A program made the translations under genes and the position numbers. From assembly GCA_028282325.1 (NCBI GenBank), contig JANQID010000083.1, forward strand, positions 1 to 64,000: 64,000 nt of DNA, in the 5' to 3' direction. The stretch comes from Chloroflexaceae bacterium (GTDB lineage: Bacteria > Chloroflexota > Chloroflexia > Chloroflexales > Chloroflexaceae). A model generated the notes under the pieces. The model had not been told where the DNA came from, ran no database searches, and worked only from the letters and a program-made list of their open reading frames with translations. Position 1 is the stretch's first letter, and each line of letters starts with the position of its first letter. Of the stretch, positions 52,909 to 63,460 are shown piece after piece.

Positions 52909-54306
52909 TCACATTTCGTGAGTCTGCCGCTGCGCCAATCGCGCGCGAATCTCGTCATGCTTCGCTTTCGTAATTGGGTAGAACGCGGTCAGAACCATGC
53001 CGCAGATCAATACGACAGCCGGAATAGGGCTGATCATCACACGAATGGCGATCAACGCCGTTTCGGGCTGCAAGCCAATGTCGAGGTTCTGGTCGAACCC
53101 CTGCCATTCGAGCGCCAACCCGACCAGAAACAACCCCGCACCCAGACCGAGTTTCTGCAGAAAGACCATAAAGCCATAGAAAATGCCCTCCCGGCGTTGG
53201 CCGGTTTCCAATTCGTCATACTCGATCACATCGGGCATCATACTCCACGGTATCAGATATGCCGTCGCCACACCAACACCCGCCAGAGCGGCTAGCACAA
53301 TCGCCAGCGGTGTCTGATCGGGCTGAATGAAAAACAATGCCGCCTGCACGCCAATCCAAAACGTCATGCCGATCATATACACGGCTTTCTTGCCGATCCG
53401 CCGACTCACCGCGCTCCAGATAAACAAGAAGACGAGCGCCGATCCTTGTACTGCCAGCAGCATTATCGGGATCAGATCTGGAGCGCGCATCCAGAAGGTG
53501 ACGTAAAATGCCAGCACTGCCGATGTCACCTGCACTGCCAGCCACGAGAATAGATAGATGCCGATCACAAATTGGTACGGCCGATTGCTAAACGCCGCCC
53601 GTAACTGTTCCACCAGAGGCATACGTTCGGCGTCGCTCGCGGACTGATGCTGCTCGCGCGTGCCAAGGAAACACCAGACGAACGGCGGAACGGCAACCAC
53701 GCCCCAGACAGCCGCCGCGATGACATAGCCCGTTTGCGGGTCGACAGCGCTGTTGACAATGATCTGGTGCAACACACCGGCGATCAGGCTGCCACCAATG
53801 CTAAACGCAAACCGAAACGAATTGAGATTGGTGCGTTCGTCGTAATCCGGAGTCATCTCCGGCGTCAACGCGGTGTATGGGATATTGACGACGGTGAAGG
53901 CAATGCTGAACAGCAAAGCCATCACCAGGTAATAAATGTAGAGGCCGGTTGGTCCAAGCGGCGGAACCAGCCACTGGAGGAAAAAGAACAACCCGAACGG
54001 AACCGCGCCAAACAAAATCCAGGGACGCCGCCGCCCAAACCGCGACCGCGTTCGATCCGACAGCCAGCCGACGATGGGATCGTTGAATGCATCCCAGATG
54101 CGAACGATAAAGAGAATCGACCCTGCCGCCGCCGGGTTGAGACCCGCAACTGTTGTGAGGAAGAAGAGTTGAAAAAACGAGATAATGATCGTGGCGATAG
54201 CTGGGCTGAGATCACCCGCGCCAAACGCCAGCTTTGTATGCAGGGACAGACGTCCGTGGCTCACGCTGGCGGCAGCGGTAGTGGCAGAGACAACAGTGTC
54301 GGCCAT
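52909..54306 (-). CDS. MFS transporter, glycoside-pentoside-hexuronide:cation symporter type
   Basis: 465 residues, about twelve membrane helices. GPH-family features are LAFGAGDLSPAIA in helix 1, IVRIWDAFNDPIVGWLSDRT, RSRFGRRRPWILFGAVPFG in the loop between helices 2 and 3, and NIPYTALTPEMTPDYDERT. These transporters import sugars or glycosides with H+ or Na+. The substrate cannot be read from sequence. ATG after GGAGGAAGAT. No glycosidase gene is adjacent. Confidence 0.9.
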   Translation of the reverse strand: MADTVVSATTAAASVSHGRLSLHTKLAFGAGDLSPAIATIIISFFQLFFLTTVAGLNPAAAGSILFIVRIWDAFNDPIVGWLSDRTRSRFGRRRPWILFGAVPFGLFFFLQWLVPPLGPTGLYIYYLVMALLFSIAFTVVNIPYTALTPEMTPDYDERTNLNSFRFAFSIGGSLIAGVLHQIIVNSAVDPQTGYVIAAAVWGVVAVPPFVWCFLGTREQHQSASDAERMPLVEQLRAAFSNRPYQFVIGIYLFSWLAVQVTSAVLAFYVTFWMRAPDLIPIMLLAVQGSALVFLFIWSAVSRRIGKKAVYMIGMTFWIGVQAALFFIQPDQTPLAIVLAALAGVGVATAYLIPWSMMPDVIEYDELETGQRREGIFYGFMVFLQKLGLGAGLFLVGLALEWQGFDQNLDIGLQPETALIAIRVMISPIPAVVLICGMVLTAFYPITKAKHDEIRARLAQRQTHEM

Positions 54307-54576
54307 ATCTTCCTCCGTTCGTGCGGTTCAATCTCCAGCAACAATGCTAGAAACAGCGGAAAGCCAGCGCGCCAATCGCCCATAGACGCCGGAAGCGCAG
54401 AAGCTCCGTACCTTCAGCCGATTTATCGTCCGCAACGTGAGGCCGCTCTCATTATAACGCGGATGAACCAACCTGCAAATGCCGATTCACAAGCGGCGCC
54501 GCAGACTCTCGTTATCACAGCGGCATCTGTGGTATCATTATTCGTGAAAAAAAGTAAAAGAAAAGGATATCTGCGT

Positions 54577-55674
54577 ATGAACAATACAATCGCAACGATG
54601 CGTGATCTGCACCTATCGATGGGCGCTGAGTTCGCCCCGCAAAACGGAACCGAGCTGATTGCGCACTACGGCGACAGCTACGCCGAATATCAAGCCGCAC
54701 CGACCGACGTGGCGTTGCGTGACGCAAGCATATGCGGGCGCATCTGGATGGGAGATCGTGACCACGCCGATCTGTTGCAGCGGCTCTCAACCAACAATGT
54801 CCTCGCCCTTCAACCAGGCCAGGGCTGCCAGACAACGCTGACCAACCACAACGGGCGGATCATCGACCTGCTAGTCGTGCATACATTCGCCGACAGCTTG
54901 TTGGTTGTCACCAGCCCTGGGCAAGGCGACGCGATATACAGGCTGCTGCGGAAGAATATTTTCTTCAACGACAAGCTCACCGTGGAAAACGCCGGCGCGA
55001 CCCTGGCCCAGTTCACCCTCTACGGTCCGCGAAGCACTACGCTGTTGCAGGCGAACTGCAACGCACCGATTGCCGACCTGCCGCTCTTTGGCCACACCGC
55101 CGCCGTCATCGGCGACAGCAACGTGTGGATCGCGCGAACCAGGCCGATCGGCGGCGCAGGCTTTTCGCTCTACGTTCCCGCCGAACACGCACCTGCCGTC
55201 TGGAGCACGCTCGTCGAATCGGGTGCACGACCGCTTGGCGAAATCGCTTTTGACCAGCTTCGCATCGAGGCTGGATATCCATCGTACGGGCGGGAATTAT
55301 CACTCGACTATATCCCGCTGGAAACCGGATTGTGGGACGCGGTCAGCTTCAACAAAGGATGCTACGTCGGGCAAGAAATCATCGCGCGGATGGAAAGCCG
55401 CAACCGGATTGCGAAACACCTGCGCGGTCTACAATTCACACCAGCAGATAACGTTGTACAAAATACCGCAGCATTCACCGCGCTCACACTCCCCGCAACG
55501 CTAGAGGTCGAGGGCAAGCATGCCGGAAACCTCACAAGCGTGGTACAATCGCCGCGCTTCGGTTGGATCGGGTTAGGATACGTGCGCAGCGCATACGCCG
55601 CACCGGGCGCAAACGTCACTCTAGCCGACGCATCGATCAACGGTATGGTCGTAGAGCTGCCTTTTAGTTTGTGA
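54577..55674 (+). CDS. folate-binding YgfZ/GcvT-like protein
   Basis: A 365-residue GcvT-fold protein with the YgfZ signature NKGCYVGQEIIARM. The N-terminal region has ALRDASICGRIWMGDRDHAD as in aminomethyltransferases. YgfZ uses tetrahydrofolate to help build or repair 4Fe-4S clusters; some relatives are sarcosine or dimethylglycine enzymes. The true start is ATG 54577 after AAAAGGAT; the open frame runs 930 bases further upstream as antisense to the MFS gene, which is an artefact. A 270-base divergent gap separates the two. Confidence 0.87.
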   Translation: MNNTIATMRDLHLSMGAEFAPQNGTELIAHYGDSYAEYQAAPTDVALRDASICGRIWMGDRDHADLLQRLSTNNVLALQPGQGCQTTLTNHNGRIIDLLVVHTFADSLLVVTSPGQGDAIYRLLRKNIFFNDKLTVENAGATLAQFTLYGPRSTTLLQANCNAPIADLPLFGHTAAVIGDSNVWIARTRPIGGAGFSLYVPAEHAPAVWSTLVESGARPLGEIAFDQLRIEAGYPSYGRELSLDYIPLETGLWDAVSFNKGCYVGQEIIARMESRNRIAKHLRGLQFTPADNVVQNTAAFTALTLPATLEVEGKHAGNLTSVVQSPRFGWIGLGYVRSAYAAPGANVTLADASINGMVVELPFSL

Positions 55675-55689
55675 GTCTACTCACTACCT

Positions 55690-58600
55690 ATGAATCGTGC
55701 ATATAGCCGGCGCACATTACTATCCGCTGAGATCAAACGCCAGCGTGATCGACTTCTCAAACAGCAGGAGCGTGATCGCCGCATGCTTGAAGCGCTCTAT
55801 GCCATCAGCTTGGCTTGCCGTGATCATTCGTCGCTGCATAATATCCTTACGGCGATCCATCACGAACTGGGACGCATGTTTGTGTTCGATGCGTGCTTTA
55901 TCGCACTCTGCACACCCGATCAGCACGATGTCTTCCGTCACGCGCTCAATGGCAAAGGCGATCAGGTCGAATACACCGAGTACGTTCCATCCGGCGATCT
56001 GACCAGCCGAATGATCCGGCAACGCCAGCCGCTGCTGTTCCACGATTTATTCCACGATCACGAAGCCGCATCATATGCGACGCAATCACCGACCCAGGCC
56101 GCCCCGAACACACGATCATGGCTAGGGACGCCCCTAATCTTCAGCCGGGATGTCATCGGCGTAATCGTGCTTCAGAGTAACCATGCACGGCGCTACACAG
56201 CAGGAGATCGCGATCTCCTGCTGCGGATGGGGAATATCATCGCCGCCACACTCAACCACGTCAACCTCATCCAATACCAATATGAGATCAACGCTGCGCT
56301 ACATCAGCAAATCACCGATCGAACCGCAGAGTTGACGGCACTGAGCGCTATTTCCGCCGAGATGGTGCGACAACAGCCATTGCCCATCTTGATCGACCAC
56401 GCACTCCATCTGATTATAGATTTGCTGAGCCTGGACGGCGGCAACGTGCGCTTGCTCGATGAAAACCAGACAACGCTGCTCTTGATGGCTCATCGTGGAA
56501 TGACAGAAGAATACGCGCGCCTAACTGGACGATCACCGATGGCCGCCAGTCCGATTCGCAGCGTCATCAGCGCTAACCGGCCATTGGTGATCACCAGTGG
56601 CTTGCACCGCCTACCTGGGCGCGATGTGCTGCCAACCTTTGAAGCACTGCTGAGCGTACCACTGCGTATTGGCAACCAGGCGGCGGGAACGCTCAGCCTG
56701 TTTAGCATTCAACCGCGTGATTTCACACAGCAAGAGGTTGACCTGGCTCAGGCAATCAGCAACCAGATCGCCATCGCCGTGGAAAATGCACGCCTGTTCG
56801 AGGAGCGTGAACGGCGGATTTCCGAATTGCAAGCGCTCACAAGCCTCAGCGCCGCCGCCGTCAGCGCCCAGGACTTTCAGACCCTGCTGCGGCAAGTCCA
56901 CGACGCGCTACAAGTGTTTCTGCGAATTGATGCGTTCTCGATGGTCATCTATGATCCGGGGCGCGAGGTCATCACCAACGGGCTTTCGATTAACGAAGGC
57001 AAAGAGTATATCTACTGGCGCAACAAGCCGCCGCCGACGGGCTCGCTGACTGCCTGGATCATTCAGCACCGACAAATTCTTCATTTTGACAATCTGCCTG
57101 ACGAAATATCTCGCAAGCCTGATCTGGAACGTCATATTGTTGACTCCGAACGTCCGGCGCTCTCGTGGCTCGGCGTGCCGCTGCTCAACCACGATGGCAA
57201 TGTGCTGGGCATGATTGCCATTCAAAGCTACACGCCGGCAGTTTTTAGCCAGCGCGATCAATCTTTTATGATCGATCTGTCTCGCCCGCTCGCGATACAT
57301 GTGCATAATCTGCGGCTGCTCACCCAACGCGAGCGCCAGATCCGTGAACTAGACGCCATCGGACAGATCGGCCAGCTTGTCACTGCGTCGTTCGATCTCG
57401 AAGATATGCTAAATGGCGCCTACGAGACGCTCAAACAAGCAACCGGCGCGCCGGTTTGCTTTATTCTCATCCTCGACGCCGAAACGCACGCGATTACCCA
57501 CGCTATCTCCTTCGAGCAAAACCAGCGGCTAGAACTTGATTGGTACGGTCGCGCGCCGCAACCCGGCAGTCTGAGCGACTGGATTCTGCGTCAGCGTGAA
57601 CCGATTCTCTTTCAAGACCTTCCCAATCAGTCTGATCAACTTACGGCGCGCGGAATCACTCCCTACCGGGTTGGTCCGCCCAATCCGGTGCGTTCGTGGG
57701 TCGGCGTACCGTTGCTGGCCAAAGGCGGCGATCCAATTGGCATTTTGTCGCTCCAAGATTATCGCAGCTACGCGTACGATGAACAAACGATTGATTTTCT
57801 CATTCAGATCGCCAGCCACGTGAGCCTGGGAGTGCAGAAGGTCTACCTATTCGATGAGCGCGAGCGTCAAGTCGCTGAAAACGCACGTCTCTTCGTCGAG
57901 GCGCGATCTCACGCGGAATCGGCGGAGCGCCAGACTCAGCGCATGGAGTTGGTGCAACGAATCTCATCGCTTCTAAGTAGCACGCTTAACCAGCAGGAAA
58001 TCCTCAATCTGGCTGCACACGAACTCGTTCGACTCTTCTGGGCCGATCATACCGGTGCGATGATGTTCAACGATTCATCGCAGGTTGGGGTTGTCGTCGC
58101 AGAATACCCCCACAGCGGCGCGTTGCATATGCAGGCGCCGTTGACCAATAACTTGCTCGTCGATGAACTAATCGCATCACGTCGCCCGGTTTGCATTACA
58201 TCGATCGACACCGATCCGCGGGCCAGAGCATCGCTCGACAATTTCAAACAGCTCGGCATCGCATCGCTGATGATTGTGCCGTTAATCACCCGTGATCGCA
58301 TTATTGGTTCGATCTCGCTCGATAGCATCGGAAAACCGCGTATTTTCACCGAAGACGAACAAGAGCTGGTGTTGACCGTAGCCGCAGCAATCGCGACATC
58401 AATTGAGAACGCCCGCCTGTTTGAAGCGGAGCAAGAAGCCCGCCGCACCGCCGACGCACTGCGCGAGATGGTGCGCGTGCTCAGCACATCGTTCGATCCC
58501 AACGAAGTGTTGCGATTAATCCTCAGCGAGCTGCACAACGTTATTTCGTACGACACGGCATCGATTATGCTGATGGACGGCGACCGGTTGCGCATCGCAT

Positions 58601-59664
58601 CCTGTCGCGGCTGGCCACTGGAACAAGAACCATGCGGCGAATCACTTCTGATCGAGCGCAGCGCCGCCGGGCACGTGGTCACGCTACGCCAGCCAATTGT
58701 CACCGCATCTGTCGATACATTGTCTTTTTGGAATCCATCCCTGCTGGGCGGCCATATTCATTCCTGGCTCGGTGTGCCGCTGATTGCACGCGGTCAGGTT
58801 CTGGGCGTGCTCAATATCGACTCGCATACGCCCAACCGTTTCAGCGAGCGTGACGTTGAAGTAGCGCTGACCTTTGCCAGCCATGCCGCGCTGGCGCTCG
58901 AAAACGCGCGCCTTTACCAGGAGTCGGTGACGCGCGTCGAGCAGGAGATGGAGATTGCGCGTCAGATCCAGCTTAATCTCTTTCCCAAAGCTCTGCCTCA
59001 ATTTACAGGCGTGGAGATTGCCGCCAAATGCCGTCCGGCCCGCGAAACCGGCGGCGATTTCTACGACCTGCTCGATTTAAACGATCAGCGCATCGGCATC
59101 ATCGTCGGCGATGTGTCGGGCAAAAGCATTCCCGCAGCGATGCTGATGGCGGTTGCGCGCTCGGTTGCGCGTTCGGAAGCCCGCGACCACGCCACGCCAC
59201 AGATCGTGATGTGCGAGACGAATCGTTTGATCGCCCACGATATACCGCCGCGAATGTTTGTGGCCCTTTCGTACGCGATCCTTGATCTGACCGAACGACG
59301 GTTGTCGCTGTCGAATGCGGGGCAAGTTGCCCCGCTGCATCGCCGCGCCGATGGCCGAGTCGATTACCTGGAAGCGCCGGGATCGACGCTGCCGCTCGGC
59401 ATTGTGACTGATGTGGATTATGAAGTAGCAGAAATCTCCCTCGAATCGGGCGATACGCTGGTGTTCTATACCGATGGCATTGTCGAGGCGAAAGACCGCA
59501 CTAAACAGTTGTTTGGCTTCGAGTGGCTGGAGGAGCTTGTCCGCACTCATGGCGATGCACCGCCGCGTGAATTCATCGATCTCGTGCTTCAGACGGTAGA
59601 TCATTTCGCCGACGATGCACCTCAGCACGACGACATTACGCTGCTCGTCATGCGGATAGTTTGA
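55690..59664 (+). CDS. six-GAF-domain PP2C (SpoIIE) phosphatase
   Basis: 1,324 residues, soluble. Six GAF sensor domains can be counted at about 33-193, 215-373, 377-547, 552-727, 754-917 and 922-1080; most end with the GAF strand pattern S(W/L)xGVPL...G(V/M/I)(I/L). A coiled linker (VEQEMEIARQIQLNLFPKAL) leads to a SpoIIE-type PP2C domain (about 1095-1324) with metal-site motifs TGGDFYDLL, VGDVSGKSIPAAM, DGIVEAKD and HDDITLLVMRI. Such phosphatases dephosphorylate STAS antagonists. Ligands of the GAF domains are unknown. The VWA gene starts one base after its stop. Confidence 0.92.
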   Translation: MNRAYSRRTLLSAEIKRQRDRLLKQQERDRRMLEALYAISLACRDHSSLHNILTAIHHELGRMFVFDACFIALCTPDQHDVFRHALNGKGDQVEYTEYVPSGDLTSRMIRQRQPLLFHDLFHDHEAASYATQSPTQAAPNTRSWLGTPLIFSRDVIGVIVLQSNHARRYTAGDRDLLLRMGNIIAATLNHVNLIQYQYEINAALHQQITDRTAELTALSAISAEMVRQQPLPILIDHALHLIIDLLSLDGGNVRLLDENQTTLLLMAHRGMTEEYARLTGRSPMAASPIRSVISANRPLVITSGLHRLPGRDVLPTFEALLSVPLRIGNQAAGTLSLFSIQPRDFTQQEVDLAQAISNQIAIAVENARLFEERERRISELQALTSLSAAAVSAQDFQTLLRQVHDALQVFLRIDAFSMVIYDPGREVITNGLSINEGKEYIYWRNKPPPTGSLTAWIIQHRQILHFDNLPDEISRKPDLERHIVDSERPALSWLGVPLLNHDGNVLGMIAIQSYTPAVFSQRDQSFMIDLSRPLAIHVHNLRLLTQRERQIRELDAIGQIGQLVTASFDLEDMLNGAYETLKQATGAPVCFILILDAETHAITHAISFEQNQRLELDWYGRAPQPGSLSDWILRQREPILFQDLPNQSDQLTARGITPYRVGPPNPVRSWVGVPLLAKGGDPIGILSLQDYRSYAYDEQTIDFLIQIASHVSLGVQKVYLFDERERQVAENARLFVEARSHAESAERQTQRMELVQRISSLLSSTLNQQEILNLAAHELVRLFWADHTGAMMFNDSSQVGVVVAEYPHSGALHMQAPLTNNLLVDELIASRRPVCITSIDTDPRARASLDNFKQLGIASLMIVPLITRDRIIGSISLDSIGKPRIFTEDEQELVLTVAAAIATSIENARLFEAEQEARRTADALREMVRVLSTSFDPNEVLRLILSELHNVISYDTASIMLMDGDRLRIASCRGWPLEQEPCGESLLIERSAAGHVVTLRQPIVTASVDTLSFWNPSLLGGHIHSWLGVPLIARGQVLGVLNIDSHTPNRFSERDVEVALTFASHAALALENARLYQESVTRVEQEMEIARQIQLNLFPKALPQFTGVEIAAKCRPARETGGDFYDLLDLNDQRIGIIVGDVSGKSIPAAMLMAVARSVARSEARDHATPQIVMCETNRLIAHDIPPRMFVALSYAILDLTERRLSLSNAGQVAPLHRRADGRVDYLEAPGSTLPLGIVTDVDYEVAEISLESGDTLVFYTDGIVEAKDRTKQLFGFEWLEELVRTHGDAPPREFIDLVLQTVDHFADDAPQHDDITLLVMRIV

Positions 59665-59665
59665 T

Positions 59666-62572
59666 ATGCCGCACTTTTCCTTCATCTACCCGGCGGCGCT
59701 CTGGCTCCTGCTGTTGCTGCCGCTCTTGTGGGCTCTCAGTTTCGCGACGTATGCAGTTAGTCGCGCGCGCCTGGGGCCTTTCCGTTACTGGGCGCTGTTG
59801 GCTATGCGCAGCCTCGCGATCCTGGCGCTGGCGCTGGCATTATCCGGCATCCAACTGGTGCGCCCGGTCGATAATCTCACCGTGGTTTTTCTGATTGATG
59901 GCAGCGACTCGGTCGCGCCCGCGCAACGCCAACAGGCTCTCCAATATGTGAACGATGCGCTGGCCAGCCGTCGCCCCGACGATGAAGCCGCGGTCGTCGT
60001 ATTCGGACGCAACGCGGTGGTCGAGTATGCACCGGCCTCGCTGGAACGCCTTTCACGCCTGACATCCACGGTTGTCACCAGCCGCACCGACATCGAAGAG
60101 GCGATCCAGCTTGGGCTGGCGCTATTCCCCGCCGATGCCCAGAAGCGGTTGGTGTTGCTCAGCGACGGGCGCGAAACCGAAGGACGCGCTATCGAAGCGG
60201 CGCGCCTGGCGACGATTCGCGATATCCCGATTGACATCGTACCGCTCATTGGCGGCGCCGGTCCTGACGTGCAGATCAGCGCCCTCGACGCGCCGAGCAC
60301 AGCGCGCGAAGAACAAGATGTGCCGCTCCTGGTCCGCATTCAGAGCAGCATCGCCACCGATGGCGAACTCCAGGCGTTTGTGAACGGCGAACTGGCCGAA
60401 ACTCGCCCGGTGCAAATCGCGCCGGGCGAGACGGACGTCCCGATCACGCTGCCGAGCGGCGAGGCGGGATTTTACCGCTATGAGGTGCGCCTGGAGGCGC
60501 GCGGCGACACGCAACCGCTGAATAACCGCGCCGCTGCGTTTACCAACATCGAGGGACCGCCGCGCGTGCTGCTGGTCGCCAGCGACCCATCGCGCGCTGT
60601 CGCCCTGGAGAATGTGCTGGCGACAGCGAATGTGCGCGTCGATATTAGCACGCCTGACCAGACGCCCGCTGACCAGACCCAACTCAAACCGTACACCGCC
60701 GTGATTCTCGTTGATGTGCTTTCCCGTGATGTACCCCGCGCCGTGCAAGAAGCTCTGCCGATCTATGTCAGCGAGCAAGGCGGCAGCCTGGCGATGATCG
60801 GCGGAACGGAGTCGTTCGGTGCGGGCGGCTGGCGCCGCAGCCCTGTCGCCGCAGCGCTGCCCGTCGAACTCGACCCGAAAGACCGCCAGGAGCGCCCCGA
60901 CCTGGCGCTGGCACTGGTGATCGACCGTAGCGGCAGTATGAGCGAAAGCGCCGGCGGCGGGTTCACCAAGCTTGACCTGGCGCGCGAGGCGGTGTATCAG
61001 GCCAGCCTGGGCCTCGAAAGTAATGATCAGATCGGCGTTGTGGCATTCGACGACCTCGGCGAGTGGGTGTTGCCGATGCAACGCCTGCCCGGTCTAGTCG
61101 AGATCGAGGCGGCATTGAGCATGGTCAGCGACGGCGGCGGCACCAACATCCGCGCCGGCGTGGAGCCGGCGGCTCAGACAATGCCCACAATCGACGCGCG
61201 TATCAAACACGTCATTCTCCTGACCGACGGCGTCGCCGAGAGCAACTATGCCGATCTCATCGACCAGATGCGCGCGAATGACATCACCATCACCGTCGTA
61301 TCGATCGGCGACGACGCCAACCCGGCGCTCCGCCAGATCGCCTCGCGCGGCGGCGGCGAATTCTATCGCGTCCTGAGCCTATCCGACGTGCCGCGCATTT
61401 TCCTCGCCGAAACTGTGCGCGTCGCCAGGCGCGACATCGTGGAAGAGCCGACGCAGCCGCTGGTGACGCTGAACGCTTCTATCGTGCGCGGTATCGGGCC
61501 ATTGCCGTTGCTCTACGGCTATAACGCGACCGAGCGCCGCGACGCCGCCCGCACTATTCTCGCCACATCCGACGGCAGCCCGATTCTAGCCCAGTGGCAA
61601 TATGGCCTGGGGCGCAGCGTGGCATGGACCAGCGATTTGAAAGGTCAGTGGGCGCGCGATTGGCTAACCTGGGAGCAGTTTCCGCGTTTCGTCGGCGGGA
61701 TGCTCGATCTGCTGCTGGGGCCGCAGCAAAGCGACAATCTTTCCCTGGAGATGAGTGTGAACGGCGCGCAAGCCGTGCTCGAATTGACGGCACGCGATGC
61801 GCAGGGACAGCCGGTGGAGAACGCAACGATCCAGGGGCGGCTGCTCGACCCAAACGATCAGTGGATCGAACTGACATTCGAGCAAATCGGCGCCGGACGC
61901 TATCGCGCCGTCGCGCCGACCGACGTACCGGGCGCATATCTAACCCAGATCGCGGTGTTCGACACCGAAGGCCAGGCGCTCGGCAGTGTCAGCGGCGGGC
62001 TGGCTGTATCCTACTCGCCGGAGTATCGCAGCGCCCAGACGACCGGGCCGGGAGCAACGTTGGATGAACTGGCTTCTCTCACCAATGGGCGACCGTCGCC
62101 GTCCGGCGAAGCGATCTTCGCGCCAACCACGCAGTCTGTGGGAACGGTGGAAGAAATCGCCCTGCCGCTGCTCTGGCTGGCCTTGCTGCTCTGGCCATTC
62201 GACATCGCGTTGCGCCGCCTGGGCGCGCACCGGGGTCTGCCATTCCAGCGACAAAGTATAACCGCCAGCCTGGACTGGTTCCAACGGCTCTTCCAGCGGC
62301 GCGCCCGCCCGAAGCCGGTTGACGAAACAATGGCCCACCTACGCAGAGCCCGTACACGCGCCCAGAAGCGCCATGGATCACCCTATCTCAATGACAGAAA
62401 ACCCGCGCCCGCCAAAGCCCCCACGCAACAACCGGACGGAGCCGCGCCCAAACCTGCCCCCCCGCCGACTCCGCCCAAATCGCATCCCGTATCGGCGGAT
62501 CCAGCCAACACCGATGAAGCTATTGCGACATTGCTGGCCCGCCAGCGTGCGCGGCGCAAGAAAGACGACTAG
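59666..62572 (+). CDS. large membrane protein with two von Willebrand A domains
   Basis: 968 residues. Two N-terminal membrane helices (about 8-30, 42-62) resemble BatA/BatB proteins. VWA domain 1 starts LTVVFLIDGSDSVAPAQRQQ with a DxSxS MIDAS at residue 78. A GATase1-like segment (LIV...GGSLAMIGGTESFGAGGW, about 350-400) follows, then VWA domain 2 (about 411-590) with LVIDRSGSMSE and HVILLTDGVAES. One helix near 830-850 precedes a cytosolic Pro/Lys-rich tail ending ARQRARRKKDD. Members bind metal-dependent protein partners outside the membrane. Translationally coupled to the GAF phosphatase. Confidence 0.88.
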   Translation: MPHFSFIYPAALWLLLLLPLLWALSFATYAVSRARLGPFRYWALLAMRSLAILALALALSGIQLVRPVDNLTVVFLIDGSDSVAPAQRQQALQYVNDALASRRPDDEAAVVVFGRNAVVEYAPASLERLSRLTSTVVTSRTDIEEAIQLGLALFPADAQKRLVLLSDGRETEGRAIEAARLATIRDIPIDIVPLIGGAGPDVQISALDAPSTAREEQDVPLLVRIQSSIATDGELQAFVNGELAETRPVQIAPGETDVPITLPSGEAGFYRYEVRLEARGDTQPLNNRAAAFTNIEGPPRVLLVASDPSRAVALENVLATANVRVDISTPDQTPADQTQLKPYTAVILVDVLSRDVPRAVQEALPIYVSEQGGSLAMIGGTESFGAGGWRRSPVAAALPVELDPKDRQERPDLALALVIDRSGSMSESAGGGFTKLDLAREAVYQASLGLESNDQIGVVAFDDLGEWVLPMQRLPGLVEIEAALSMVSDGGGTNIRAGVEPAAQTMPTIDARIKHVILLTDGVAESNYADLIDQMRANDITITVVSIGDDANPALRQIASRGGGEFYRVLSLSDVPRIFLAETVRVARRDIVEEPTQPLVTLNASIVRGIGPLPLLYGYNATERRDAARTILATSDGSPILAQWQYGLGRSVAWTSDLKGQWARDWLTWEQFPRFVGGMLDLLLGPQQSDNLSLEMSVNGAQAVLELTARDAQGQPVENATIQGRLLDPNDQWIELTFEQIGAGRYRAVAPTDVPGAYLTQIAVFDTEGQALGSVSGGLAVSYSPEYRSAQTTGPGATLDELASLTNGRPSPSGEAIFAPTTQSVGTVEEIALPLLWLALLLWPFDIALRRLGAHRGLPFQRQSITASLDWFQRLFQRRARPKPVDETMAHLRRARTRAQKRHGSPYLNDRKPAPAKAPTQQPDGAAPKPAPPPTPPKSHPVSADPANTDEAIATLLARQRARRKKDD

Positions 62573-62590
62573 CCCCCGACAGCATCAGAA

Positions 62591-63424
62591 TCACGCTATG
62601 TCCTGCTCCACAAGCCACTGATGAATGTGCAGCGCCGTTTCACGATACCCGCGCTCAAGCATGATGTTGTGGCTGGCCCCTTCAACAACGACATACTCGG
62701 CGCCATAATACGCCGCCGAGGGACGCTCGGCCCATTCAGGCAACACCGCATCACGTTCGCCCGCCAGCCAGAGCAGCGATGTGTTGGTATGCGCGGCGGG
62801 CCGCCAGAACGGCGGCATATACTGCAACAGCACCCACGGCGACTCTGGCCCCAGGCCAGCGTGCAGCTCTTCCGGCGAAACGATCGCACCCTCGGTGATG
62901 AAACAAGCAGCCGCCCGCTGCGGATTGCGCACCAACGGCGTGGCGGAAAGCGTTAGTAAGTAGAGTAACAGACCAGCAGGATCGAGTCGAAACAGGTTGA
63001 AGAGCAATCCCAGCGTCACCATCGAATGCGAGGTCCACGGCGCCACCAGAACCGCCGCCGGAAGATCGCCGCCATACTTCAGATACCACTGGGTCAACGC
63101 ACCGCCCATACTATGCCCCATCAGAATGGGCGAGCGCGCCTGGCGCTTAATCTCCGCGTTCAGAAACTCATAGTAGTATTGCAGCGTACACCAGCGAATC
63201 GGGCGTTGCACCGGCGAGCGCCCGTGACCGGGCAAGCTGTGCGCGTGGCTCTCCCATCCCCATTCGGCGAACAATTCTTGCCAGGGCCGCCAGCACCAGG
63301 CGCCGTGCCACATTCCGTGCTGCATCACGATCGGCGCGGCAAAACGGCGATTCTCCGGCGTATATACAATGCGTTCGATACCATCCTCAACCGTATGTAT
63401 AATGTGATATGCTATAGGATGCAC
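62591..63424 (-). CDS. alpha/beta-fold hydrolase
   Basis: A 277-residue hydrolase. Oxyanion-side motif VMQHGMWHGAWCWRPW, nucleophile Ser in LMGHSMGGALTQ, acid Asp in GERDAVLPEW and His in VEGASHNIMLERGY. A lid-like insert (about 130-190) has hydrophobic stretches. No signal peptide. Substrate unknown; lipase, esterase and haloperoxidase-like enzymes share this layout. It is convergent with the VWA gene (18 bases between stops) and lies 36 bases upstream-side of the dehydrogenase gene on the same strand. Confidence 0.85.
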   Translation of the reverse strand: MHPIAYHIIHTVEDGIERIVYTPENRRFAAPIVMQHGMWHGAWCWRPWQELFAEWGWESHAHSLPGHGRSPVQRPIRWCTLQYYYEFLNAEIKRQARSPILMGHSMGGALTQWYLKYGGDLPAAVLVAPWTSHSMVTLGLLFNLFRLDPAGLLLYLLTLSATPLVRNPQRAAACFITEGAIVSPEELHAGLGPESPWVLLQYMPPFWRPAAHTNTSLLWLAGERDAVLPEWAERPSAAYYGAEYVVVEGASHNIMLERGYRETALHIHQWLVEQDIA

Positions 63425-63460
63425 CCTCCGATTCCCGTAAATTTGTCTGCCGTCTCGCGC

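Noticed and set aside
53647-54576. Long plus-strand frame upstream of and joined to the YgfZ-like gene
   Set aside because: It is antisense to the well-supported MFS gene, has low-complexity Arg/Gln-rich translation, and the YgfZ domain begins at ATG 54577 behind a ribosome site.
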